This document shows, in pieces, positions 46,714 to 53,721 of a DNA stretch of 64,000 nucleotides. The translations under genes and the position numbers were made by a program. Position 1 is the first letter of the stretch, and the number at the start of each line of letters is the position of its first letter. The stretch is from Lachnospiraceae bacterium (lineage in GTDB: Bacteria; Bacillota; Clostridia; Lachnospirales; Lachnospiraceae): contig JAKSRR010000012.1 in NCBI GenBank assembly GCA_024403455.1, forward strand, positions 1 through 64,000. The letters run 5' to 3'. Below the pieces are notes generated by a model that worked only from the letters and a program-made list of their open reading frames with translations, did no database searches and had not been told where the DNA came from.

Positions 46714-46745
46714 AGGGACACTCCTTATCCCATTAGGACCGTCCT
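46714..46745. repeat. Right-half copy (B) of the palindromic repeat
   Basis: AGGGACACTCC, TTATCCCATTA and GGACCGTCCT match the right half of the intact copies; the left half is absent. It sits between the stop of the preceding gene and a terminator, the same place as in copies D and E. Confidence 0.85.
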
Positions 46746-46759
46746 AGGAAAGGAACACA

Positions 46760-46783
46760 GGGGCGCAAAATGCGCCCCTTTTT
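46760..46783 (+). terminator. Rho-independent terminator GGGGCGC/GCGCCCC
   Basis: GGGGCGC (46760-46766) pairs with GCGCCCC (46772-46778) around AAAAT, then TTTTT. It shares the GGCGC-AAAAT-GCGCC core with the terminators at 49992 and 51585. Confidence 0.92.
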
Positions 46784-46798
46784 ATATGGAAAAGTGAG

Positions 46799-46872
46799 TT
46801 ATTCGCTTTAAATGATTTAAAAGCGAATAAAAAAATAATTAAAGCGAATAAAAATTGACTTAAAACGAATAA
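46799..46872 (+). promoter_or_regulatory. Operator array: four copies of a TTAAAGCGAATAA motif
   Basis: One inverted copy (46799-46812) and three direct copies (46816-46830, 46837-46851, 46859-46872) lie before the HTH-GHKL gene. Equivalent C residues of the direct copies are at 46824, 46845 and 46866, exactly 21 bases apart, which puts them on one face of the helix. The last copy covers the -35/spacer of the promoter. Confidence 0.8.
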
Positions 46873-46883
46873 TGTACTATTTT
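46855..46883 (+). promoter_or_regulatory. Sigma-A promoter of the HTH-GHKL-STAS gene
   Basis: TTGACT (46855-46860), 17 bases, TATTTT (46878-46883). The fourth operator copy fills the spacer, as expected for repression. Confidence 0.7.
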
Positions 46884-46906
46884 ATTAGGAAAGGTTAGGT
46901 GAGCAT

Positions 46907-47920
46907 ATGAAAATTTCAGAAGAAAGAAAAAAACAGATTATTATTTATTTGCTTGAAAAAATATACCAGAAGCATGAATCTATCTCAAAAACTGTGATGG
47001 AAGCATTTGATATCAACCAAAATACGGTTCATAGGTATATTAACCAATTAGTAGACGATGGCGTAATCCGAAGAGTAAAACGTGGACAGTATGAACTAGT
47101 CTCAAATGTACATGAATATAATATAACCAAAGGGGAGAAAACTATGGTGGATGATACCGTTGCATATACACGATATCTCTCGCCGTTGATTCAGGAATTT
47201 GGAAATAATGTTCAGCACATCTGGAATTACACATTTAGTGAGATGATGAATAATGTTATTGACCACGCAAATGCTGAAAAAGTTAGCATCATAGTGGAAC
47301 AGAATTATCTTTCAACTACGGCTATTATAGTCGATGACGGTATCGGTATATTTCAAAAAATAAAAGAGTACTTTAATTTTGAGACACTTGAAGAAGCAAT
47401 TGGTGAACTGTTTAAAGGGAAGTTAACAACAGATGCGAAGAATCATTCCGGTGAAGGGATTTTTTTTAGCTCTAAAATGATGGATGACTTTTTTATTGTA
47501 TCGAGTGGTAAGATTTTTACGACAAATAAATTCGATAACACAAGAATTATTGATATGGCATCTGAAAATACAAAGGGAACAATTGTGTTGATGAAGTTGT
47601 CGAATTACACAAATAAGGAAGCGAAGGAAGTATTTGATTTATATGCTAATGTTGATGGAGGATTTATAAGGACAAGGATCCCTTTGAAGAATTTCTTTGA
47701 AACTTCGCCTGTGTCACGTTCACAAGCAAAACGAGTTTGTAACAGATTAGAAAAATTTAAAGAAGTTATTTTAGATTTTGATGGAGTTGACTGGATAGGA
47801 CAGGCTTTTGCACATCAACTATTTGTTGTGTTTGCAAAGGAACATCAGGATATAACACTGCATCCAGAAAATATGAACCAGGATATTTCGAAAATGTATA
47901 ATCACGTGTTATTACAATAA
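46907..47920 (+). CDS. Winged-helix / GHKL ATPase / STAS-like (DUF4325) protein
   Basis: 337 residues in three parts. Residues 1-65 form a winged helix-turn-helix (DINQNTVHRYINQLVDDGVI). Residues about 90-255 form a GHKL ATPase with N box SEMMNNVIDHA, VDDGIGIF and HSGEGIFFSS. Residues about 268-335 match the STAS-like DUF4325 fold (VILDFDGVDWIGQAFAHQL). GHKL plus STAS in one chain recalls SpoIIAB/SpoIIAA switches, so ATP-dependent control of DNA binding is a sensible inference. The operator array upstream suggests autoregulation. A ribosome site AGGTGA lies before the ATG. The gene is AT-rich and opens the accessory block. Confidence 0.85.
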   Translation: MKISEERKKQIIIYLLEKIYQKHESISKTVMEAFDINQNTVHRYINQLVDDGVIRRVKRGQYELVSNVHEYNITKGEKTMVDDTVAYTRYLSPLIQEFGNNVQHIWNYTFSEMMNNVIDHANAEKVSIIVEQNYLSTTAIIVDDGIGIFQKIKEYFNFETLEEAIGELFKGKLTTDAKNHSGEGIFFSSKMMDDFFIVSSGKIFTTNKFDNTRIIDMASENTKGTIVLMKLSNYTNKEAKEVFDLYANVDGGFIRTRIPLKNFFETSPVSRSQAKRVCNRLEKFKEVILDFDGVDWIGQAFAHQLFVVFAKEHQDITLHPENMNQDISKMYNHVLLQ

Positions 47921-48024
47921 TATGATACGCATTCAGACTAAAGTGTTAAGTGCCGTTGATTCGGGATACCAAAATGAAGAAATACAATGAGAAGAAGTTG
48001 TAGTTTTATAAAAGGGGAGAAAAA

Positions 48025-48987
48025 ATGCCTAGTATTGGATACATTATAGCCGGCATAGTAGTTATTGTACTTGTTTTTCTTAAACTATCGGGACTGCTAG
48101 GAAAAAAAGATGGCTGGGTCTCAAGGAACGACTTTGAGAATGCTAAGAGAGCATTACGACCTAATTTTTCTGCAGGAGAGTTTGAGAGATTTATTACTTT
48201 TCTTAATGGATATAAAGGAGGATACGTTCGTCGTCAATCGGGGATGATTGTATTTCAAGATTATACAGGAAAAGAAAAAGGCGATCTCAAAGGAATTTTT
48301 TATAATTTAGTGTTTCCAAATCCCAATATCAGCGTGTGCCAGAAAGAAGAGTTTAGAAAATTTCTATTAAATGTTGGCGTAACTGGTATAGATAGAAGGC
48401 CGGATTATGAAACGAGAGACAGCAAGTTGAAGAATCATAAATCTGGAGAAGAGTTCAAAAGAAAAGAAGTGGGAAATATAGGCGAGCAAGTTGTTAGGAA
48501 CGAATTGACCAAACTTCAAAATATGGGATACTCTGTTATAAACGGTCCTGTTCTTAAGAATGGTGCAGAGTGTAAAGAGTATGATCACATTGTTGTTGGT
48601 GCGAATGGTGTGTTTTGCCTAGAAACAAAAGCATTTGGTATGACAGAAGGGAGAAGTACCAAGGCGGCCTTATTTATTGATGATGGCGATAAGTGGATTA
48701 TTAGGAAAAATAAAGTGAACAGAAGTCTTGAATCGCCAACGGCGCAGATACTGGTTGAACAACAGTTTTTGGCAAATATTATTAGTGACTCTTGTCTGCT
48801 TGAAGTACATCCTATTCTTGTACTGTGTAACAGAGAACTGTTCGTAAAGAATAATATATCGTTGCCCTACAGAATAGTTAGGGTTGACGAGTTGTGTGAG
48901 TGTATTAGGCAGTATAAGGATGTTGTTACGGATAATGATAGAATGTTTATCTTGTCCGATATTGATAAACATAGAATAAATCAATAG
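48025..48987 (+). CDS. NERD-domain membrane-anchored protein
   Basis: 320 residues. One N-terminal membrane helix (about 5-24), a charged region, and a NERD (nuclease-related) domain at about 150-265: GNIGEQVVRNELTKL, NGAECKEYDHIVVGANGVFCLETKAF. The D-H...E-K pattern is that of the PD-(D/E)XK-like core. NERD proteins are suspected nucleases or DNA-processing factors and are frequent in mobile and defence loci. It follows the GHKL-STAS gene by 104 bases with AAGGGGAG before the ATG, and could share its regulation. Confidence 0.85.
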   Translation: MPSIGYIIAGIVVIVLVFLKLSGLLGKKDGWVSRNDFENAKRALRPNFSAGEFERFITFLNGYKGGYVRRQSGMIVFQDYTGKEKGDLKGIFYNLVFPNPNISVCQKEEFRKFLLNVGVTGIDRRPDYETRDSKLKNHKSGEEFKRKEVGNIGEQVVRNELTKLQNMGYSVINGPVLKNGAECKEYDHIVVGANGVFCLETKAFGMTEGRSTKAALFIDDGDKWIIRKNKVNRSLESPTAQILVEQQFLANIISDSCLLEVHPILVLCNRELFVKNNISLPYRIVRVDELCECIRQYKDVVTDNDRMFILSDIDKHRINQ

Positions 48988-49005
48988 AACATCGAGTAGA
49001 ATATC

Positions 49006-49085
49006 GGGGACGGTCCTTTTGGGCACAGGTGTGTCCCTTTGAGTTGTAGCAGAGGGACACTCCTTATCCCATTAGGACCGTCCCC
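49006..49085. repeat. Palindromic repeat copy C (full length)
   Basis: 80 bases. Outer arms GGGGACGGTCC/GGACCGTCCCC are perfect 11-mers. Inner arms around AGGTGTGTCCC/GGGACACTCCT pair with one or two mismatches, and the centre is TTTGAGTTGTAGCAGA. It fills the gap between the NERD gene and the first lipoprotein gene. Confidence 0.93.
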
Positions 49086-49100
49086 AGGAGGAAAGGGAGA

Positions 49101-49811
49101 ATGACAGTGCAACATAATAAGAAAATATTATTTTTACTAATGATGTTACTCATTTCATTTGGCTTATGTGGCTGTGGAAGTGTGAGTGGCAAAGCAAAAA
49201 AAGCAGCGCAGGAATATTTGCAAGATAAATATGGTCAAGAAGCAAAAATCGTGAAATCGGAAAAGAATTATAACTTTACGGGACCGGGTGGAGGCTTGTT
49301 GCCAACCGGTATTGAGTCAGATGAAAGTTATAATTTTGTTGTAGAAATGGGGAGCGAGCAGTTTGACGTCTGCTTAATATATGATGGTTCAAAGTATTAT
49401 GGTTATGATAACTACGAAGCGGGACTAATTAAGGCAGAAGTAATCGATGATGTTGAGCGTCAGCTTGGTATTAGTTGTGCAGATGCATTTTTGTCTTATG
49501 GTGAAATATACGAGAAGTATGGAACAAACATGATTCACGAGCCCTTTTCAGATTTGGCATCGATTTATGAAAATGGTAAGTTTGCAATCATTATAGCAAC
49601 CTATGATGCAATTAATTTGGATAAGGTTGAGGAGTATGCGACGAAATATAGTGTCGAGGATGAGAAGAGTATTCTTCGAATAGAGATTATACAGTATAAG
49701 GATGTTATTCCCGAACTAAGCTTTTCTTCTTTCTCGGAGGCGAATGATCCACAATATGCACTGGACTGGTGCACCATTTCCAATGGCAGTGTTAAGCACC
49801 ACGATGATTGA
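49101..49811 (+). CDS. Predicted lipoprotein 1 of the accessory block
   Basis: 236 residues. A signal peptide (about 5-22) ends in the lipobox FGLCGC. The mature part has a helix KAKKAAQEYLQDKYG, as in small peptidase-inhibitor or PepSY-like proteins, then Tyr/Asp-rich strands. Family not recognised. The ATG has AGGAGG and GGGAG directly upstream, both only a few bases after the palindrome, so its promoter must lie in or before the repeat; read-through from the NERD gene is likely. Confidence 0.75.
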   Translation: MTVQHNKKILFLLMMLLISFGLCGCGSVSGKAKKAAQEYLQDKYGQEAKIVKSEKNYNFTGPGGGLLPTGIESDESYNFVVEMGSEQFDVCLIYDGSKYYGYDNYEAGLIKAEVIDDVERQLGISCADAFLSYGEIYEKYGTNMIHEPFSDLASIYENGKFAIIIATYDAINLDKVEEYATKYSVEDEKSILRIEIIQYKDVIPELSFSSFSEANDPQYALDWCTISNGSVKHHDD

Positions 49812-49847
49812 TATCCGTTGAAAAAAGAGCAGTGTGAGGCGCGGTGG

Positions 49848-49890
49848 TTATTTAATCAGCTTTTGAATCTTTGCGGCATCGTATACCACT
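49848..49890 (-). pseudogene. Remnant of the 3' end of a Lon-like AAA+ gene
   Basis: Read on the minus strand this stretch encodes VVYDAAKIQKLIK and a stop. The intact AAA+ protein at 53722 ends VVYDATKIHELIE and a stop. The DNA is also similar (GGCATCGTATACCACTT in both). Only these about 14 codons remain, immediately beside palindrome copy D. This indicates that a second copy of the AAA+ gene was once here and was lost. Confidence 0.75.
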
Positions 49891-49903
49891 TGGTAAAAAT
49901 TAG

Positions 49904-49976
49904 GTACTCTTTGGCACAGGAGTGTCTCTTTGATTTGTATCAGAGGGACACTCCTTATCCCATTAGGACCGTCCCC
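49904..49976. repeat. Palindromic repeat copy D (left arm degraded)
   Basis: The inner and right arms match copies C and E; the outer left arm is reduced to GGTACTCTTTGGCACAGG. It begins the longer duplicated cassette continuing to about 50070. Confidence 0.9.
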
Positions 49977-49991
49977 CGGGGAGGTACGCAG

Positions 49992-50016
49992 GAGGCGCAA
50001 AATGCGCCTCTTTTTT
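49992..50016 (+). terminator. Terminator of the duplicated cassette, copy 1
   Basis: GAGGCGC (49992-49998) pairs with GCGCCTC (50004-50010) around AAAAT, then six T. Identical in copy 2 at 51585. Confidence 0.92.
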
Positions 50017-50053
50017 GTAGGGTAAAAGTTTGAGGAAAATTGGGGAAATGGCT

Positions 50054-50107
50054 TGATATACTACGTTTATCAAGGACTAGCCCCACCTTGACGGTGAGCC
50101 TAGTCCT
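50054..50107 (+). promoter_or_regulatory. Extended -10 promoter and 5' leader hairpin, cassette copy 1
   Basis: TGATATACT (50054-50062) is an extended -10. The hairpin AGGACTAG (50073-50080) with CTAGTCCT (50100-50107), plus inner CACC/GGTG, begins 11 bases downstream, so the mRNA would start almost at the stem. In copy 2 the sequence of the stem differs but pairing is kept. Confidence 0.65.
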
Positions 50108-50139
50108 AGTTGTATTTATTAAATGTGTGGAGGATATGT

Positions 50140-51462
50140 ATGAAAAAGAAGTATGTTGTTTTGTTACTTACTTGCGTATTTGTGGGATCATCAATGAGCG
50201 CTTGTGGTAAAACGGAAATTCCTGAAATGGTGCAGGAGGAGGTAGTTGAAGAAAATATTCCAGAGAAGCAGCAGGAGCAGGAAGAACCGGAGATAGAAGA
50301 GGTTGAGGAAGAGGAACAGGTTGTTGAAGAAATTCCTGATGCAGGAGAGGAATATGAAATATCTAGTGTGAGTCGAATGGGAGATGGCTTTTGCTGGGCT
50401 TATGCAGACGAATTGGGGCGCGTACTCATGAGTGTTGAGGGCGACTATATTTGTAGTATTACAGGGGACATTCGCGACGTGGGAGAAATCGCAAATGGAA
50501 TAACCTATTATACTGTTGAGAAAGAAAATGACTATAAAGAAGTATATGATTTACATGTTCTGAATACAAAAGGTGAAGAAGTATATTTTGCTGATGATGT
50601 GGATTATGTGCTCAGTGACGATGACGGAAATATTATATATGCGAAAACAGAAGCAGATTATTCTTCGTCATCATGTAAAACATATTTACTGCATAGTAAG
50701 GATCAGTCAGTTGATTCCCTGGAAATTGAAACCAGTTATGACAATAATCTCGAGGCCTACAGAATTACTGAAGGTGTCTATGTTTTAATGTGGTGGTATT
50801 TGGATTTTAACAGAAATATTGCATTCCAATTTGATCATGAAGCTAAGCTGGCCGATGATAATTATATTTATGTGGATGTGGCTGGTATAAACTTACATTC
50901 ACGAATTGACAAAAAGTCTTTGGAAAATATTTCAACGAAGGACGAGTTTGATGCGTTGGTAAATGCTAATGCAAATGATTTATATAATTTCCAGTATATT
51001 TCTGATAAGCACTATGTAGGAAATTATTATAACGATAATGGAACTAGCGATATTTTGGATATGAATGATAATGTAATTTTTGCTTTTGATGAGTACATGC
51101 AGGATTTAGATTATGCATCCACAGGAGAGTATCTAGGTGTAACATTTATGGGGGCTGACTATCGGGGCTATGTTACCATTTATGATATGGATTTTAATGT
51201 GGTTTTAGAACCACTGGCGGTTAGTGAAGAAGGGGGTATGTGCTCCATACAGCCTGTAGGTAAGGAACATTTCCTTGTGGATTCATCGATTGTTGGTATA
51301 GATGGAAAGGTGTATGAGGTGACGGATGATAAGTCTAGCCTTGTGAGCGAATATGCCAATCTGGATCATCATCGTTGGATATTAGAAAATGGTTATCTTT
51401 TGGTTTCTGGGCGACTTTATGATGTGAGTGGAAATCAAGTTAAAAAGGTCTTGAAAAAGTAA
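50140..51462 (+). CDS. Predicted lipoprotein 2 of the accessory block
   Basis: 440 residues. Signal peptide (1-20) with lipobox SMSACG. A Glu/Gln-rich, very acidic stretch (about 30-70) acts as a spacer. The rest is beta-rich with repeating segments (GYVTIYDMDFNVVLEP, ISSVSRMGDGFCWAYADELGRVL) that suggest a beta-propeller or similar surface domain. Family not recognised. ATG 50140 is chosen because GGAGGA lies just upstream. It is expressed from the cassette promoter with the leader hairpin. Confidence 0.75.
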   Translation: MKKKYVVLLLTCVFVGSSMSACGKTEIPEMVQEEVVEENIPEKQQEQEEPEIEEVEEEEQVVEEIPDAGEEYEISSVSRMGDGFCWAYADELGRVLMSVEGDYICSITGDIRDVGEIANGITYYTVEKENDYKEVYDLHVLNTKGEEVYFADDVDYVLSDDDGNIIYAKTEADYSSSSCKTYLLHSKDQSVDSLEIETSYDNNLEAYRITEGVYVLMWWYLDFNRNIAFQFDHEAKLADDNYIYVDVAGINLHSRIDKKSLENISTKDEFDALVNANANDLYNFQYISDKHYVGNYYNDNGTSDILDMNDNVIFAFDEYMQDLDYASTGEYLGVTFMGADYRGYVTIYDMDFNVVLEPLAVSEEGGMCSIQPVGKEHFLVDSSIVGIDGKVYEVTDDKSSLVSEYANLDHHRWILENGYLLVSGRLYDVSGNQVKKVLKK

Positions 51463-51493
51463 ACATCGACATTAGGCAACATGGACCACATCA

Positions 51494-51570
51494 GGCGGTC
51501 CATTTGGACACAGGAGTGTCCCTTTGATTTGTATCAGAGGGACACTCCTTATCCCATTAGGACCGTCCCC
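51494..51570. repeat. Palindromic repeat copy E
   Basis: Left outer arm slightly degraded (GGCGGTCC), inner arms AGGAGTGTCCC/GGGACACTCCT perfect, right arm GGACCGTCCCC intact. Together with the following terminator and promoter it is nearly identical to the cassette around copy D over about 165 bases. Confidence 0.93.
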
Positions 51571-51584
51571 GGGAAGGTACGCAG

Positions 51585-51609
51585 GAGGCGCAAAATGCGC
51601 CTCTTTTTT
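51585..51609 (+). terminator. Terminator of the duplicated cassette, copy 2
   Basis: GAGGCGC (51585-51591), AAAAT loop, GCGCCTC (51597-51603), six T. Confidence 0.92.
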
Positions 51610-51646
51610 GTAGGGTAAAAGTTTGAGGAAAGCTGGGGAAATGGCT

Positions 51647-51699
51647 TGATATACTACGCTTATCAAGTGCTGTGGCCCCTTGACAGTGCCCACAGCACT
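51647..51699 (+). promoter_or_regulatory. Extended -10 promoter and 5' leader hairpin, cassette copy 2
   Basis: TGATATACT (51647-51655) is followed 11 bases later by AGTGCTGTGG (51666-51675) pairing perfectly with CCACAGCACT (51690-51699). The stem sequence is unrelated to copy 1 while its position and length are the same. Confidence 0.65.
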
Positions 51700-51730
51700 A
51701 TTATTTTGTTGATGAAAGGTTAAGCGGTAT

Positions 51731-52489
51731 ATGAAAAAGAAACTGGTATGTGTACTATTTTGTGCGTGTTCTGCATTTGTTGTTCTTGCTGGTTGTGGCA
51801 AAGGAAATGTTCAAAATCAAGAGAATATGGTAGAAAGTGAAAGTGCTGGCGAAGAGAGTGAGGCTTCATCTTTAACAGCAGTAACGAGTAGTGATTCTGT
51901 GGATGAAGAAGCTGTGCAAATTGAGGAAACATTGGAAGAAGAGCAGGAAGTAGATGTTATAGCAGACGCTATTGCTGATTCTTGGATTAAATCAATTGAT
52001 GTATTAACATTTACGGATTATAGCCAGATTGCAGAACTATATGGTGAATCAGAAGATCATTCATACATATATGAGGATTCTACATATGGTCCTTATGGAT
52101 TCGCTTTTTCTGATACACATGGTGTGACGTCAGTAGCATTAGATTTTTTTAGGTATAATGCTGAGAATATGCGAAGACAAAAACAGGATTATTATGACCA
52201 GTATGCTATTACTTCTGATTTACTTACGGAATACTGTAATGAGTCTTTTACTGGATTTTATAACGATGCTGGTCTAGATAAGATGAATTATAAGGAAATC
52301 CAAGAACTGTTTGGAAATAAAGGAGTAATCGTTAAGTTATCAAAAGATGTACCGGGTGCACAACACTTCTATGTGATGGTCGAATGGTATGTTTCAGATA
52401 TCAATAAGACATTTGTGGTGTATTTTGATAGAAATGGTAATGTTACAAAAGGAAAATATGGTAGCTTTCAATTTTGGGAGGTAAAATAA
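51731..52489 (+). CDS. Predicted lipoprotein 3 of the accessory block
   Basis: 252 residues. Signal peptide with lipobox VLAGCG, then an acidic Ser/Glu-rich spacer (about 25-80). The mature domain (about 85-250) has mixed helices and strands with many Tyr/Asp and ends TKGKYGSFQFWEVK. Family not recognised; not an obvious homologue of lipoproteins 1 and 2 although all share lipobox plus acidic linker or charged helix. Controlled by cassette copy 2. It is convergent with the next gene, with palindrome copy F between them. Confidence 0.75.
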   Translation: MKKKLVCVLFCACSAFVVLAGCGKGNVQNQENMVESESAGEESEASSLTAVTSSDSVDEEAVQIEETLEEEQEVDVIADAIADSWIKSIDVLTFTDYSQIAELYGESEDHSYIYEDSTYGPYGFAFSDTHGVTSVALDFFRYNAENMRRQKQDYYDQYAITSDLLTEYCNESFTGFYNDAGLDKMNYKEIQELFGNKGVIVKLSKDVPGAQHFYVMVEWYVSDINKTFVVYFDRNGNVTKGKYGSFQFWEVK

Positions 52490-52530
52490 TTTGGTGGTTA
52501 AGAACACCGGGAATCGTTCACAAAAACATC

Positions 52531-52610
52531 GGGGACGGTCCTAATGGGATAAGGAGTGTCCCTCTGATGCAAATCAAAGTGACACTCCACTGCCCAAAAG
52601 GACCGTCCCT
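52531..52610. repeat. Palindromic repeat copy F (inverted relative to C-E)
   Basis: 80 bases with arms GGGGACGGTCC and GGACCGTCCCT. The asymmetric centre (GATGCAAATCAAAG) is the reverse complement of that in D and E, so this copy is in the opposite orientation. The 3' end of the minus-strand gene lies inside it. Confidence 0.93.
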
Positions 52611-53620
52611 GGGAGTGGTCTAGTTTTCATAAATTCCTCAAACCGCTGGTCAATCCGTTTCTCAAAGAGAGTATACTTTTCATAATTGAAGTCTCTGCAA
52701 TAGATTGGCCCGTCTGTGCCCTCTAGGGATTGCAGTACAATTTCACCATAATCCTTACTGTAGAAAACTTCTCTGAGTTCTCGCTTATTTGTAGACGGAT
52801 TAAAGAATAACGATTCGTAATAGTTGTCTAAAAATTCAGCATATATAGGAAGAATATCATTCCTGCTCACCTTTCCATCCAACCGATAATAAATAAACTC
52901 TGCGGGGTTCTCTTCACCGTCGGCTAGGGCACGGAAAGTCTCAGTCATTTCTCCGCCTAAGGCTGATACAAATTCTTCCTCGTTAATTCCGTTTCTTCTC
53001 AGAAGCCATAAAAACAAATATGCAAATTCATTACAACTATAAATATTAATCTCGTCAATCGCTTCTGGATGCTTCTCTAAATACTGATCAAAGTAGCTTT
53101 CCACATCATCGATAGTACTTCGCTCTTCCTCGGACATACGGTCAAGTAAAATATTCCTGTACTCATCCCAGGTATCGTCCCAGCTCCATTCTGCGTTAAA
53201 GGATGAGAACTTCCACGACGAAGCGTTTTCAGACACATTCTCCTTTGGGATGGCTTTCATCGACATTCCTTTATGAAATCCATACATGGAAAGAATGGTA
53301 ATTGTTTCGCAAATTGCAATGGTAATCATGGCTCCAATTGCCTCATGATCGCCACCCGCCACTTCTTTGATAAACTGGAATAATAGTGCTGACATAGCAG
53401 CAACCAGGTACATTCCAATCATCGGCAGAAATATATACTTTTTCCCTTTTCTTACACGATTAATCTCGCCAATATTAATTGCCGTTACAAGCAAAAAAAG
53501 CACCAACATTGCCTGTCCATAGATTTCCCCTTCTGTCATCATGACAAAAGAGGCCACAGACATTAAAAGACTGAAAATCGTTAATAATACAAGGATTATA
53601 CATTTAATACTATTGCTCAT
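52574..53620 (-). CDS. Membrane protein with soluble C-terminal domain, tail encoded by the repeat
   Basis: 348 residues. Four hydrophobic helices (about 7-28, 35-50, 63-85, 92-112) precede a soluble acidic helical domain (about 140-340). Family not recognised. The last about 12 residues (LPGTVLLGSGVSL region) and the stop codon are encoded by palindrome F, so the repeat has replaced the original end. On the 5' side, copy G lies 11 bases upstream of the ATG and no normal ribosome site is seen. It probably belonged to an operon with the AAA+ gene upstream. Confidence 0.75.
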   Translation of the reverse strand: MSNSIKCIILVLLTIFSLLMSVASFVMMTEGEIYGQAMLVLFLLVTAINIGEINRVRKGKKYIFLPMIGMYLVAAMSALLFQFIKEVAGGDHEAIGAMITIAICETITILSMYGFHKGMSMKAIPKENVSENASSWKFSSFNAEWSWDDTWDEYRNILLDRMSEEERSTIDDVESYFDQYLEKHPEAIDEINIYSCNEFAYLFLWLLRRNGINEEEFVSALGGEMTETFRALADGEENPAEFIYYRLDGKVSRNDILPIYAEFLDNYYESLFFNPSTNKRELREVFYSKDYGEIVLQSLEGTDGPIYCRDFNYEKYTLFEKRIDQRFEEFMKTRPLPGTVLLGSGVSL

Positions 53621-53631
53621 CTGTTTACATT

Positions 53632-53711
53632 GGGGACGGTCCTTTTGGGATTAGGAGTGTCCCTCTGATGCAAATCAAAGTGACACTCCTGTGCCCAAAA
53701 GGACCGTCCCC
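53632..53711. repeat. Palindromic repeat copy G (full length, inverted)
   Basis: 80 bases; both outer arms GGGGACGGTCC/GGACCGTCCCC perfect, same orientation as F. It separates the AAA+ gene from the membrane protein gene. Confidence 0.93.
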
Positions 53712-53721
53712 GGGAAAGGTA

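Noticed and set aside
50070-51700. Integron-like attC cassette array
   Set aside because: The variable hairpins are reminiscent of attC sites, but no integrase is present, attC core motifs are not seen, and the constant part contains a promoter and terminator.
46714-53711. CRISPR array
   Set aside because: Repeats are 80-bp palindromes separated by whole genes, not short direct repeats with uniform spacers, and no cas genes are present.
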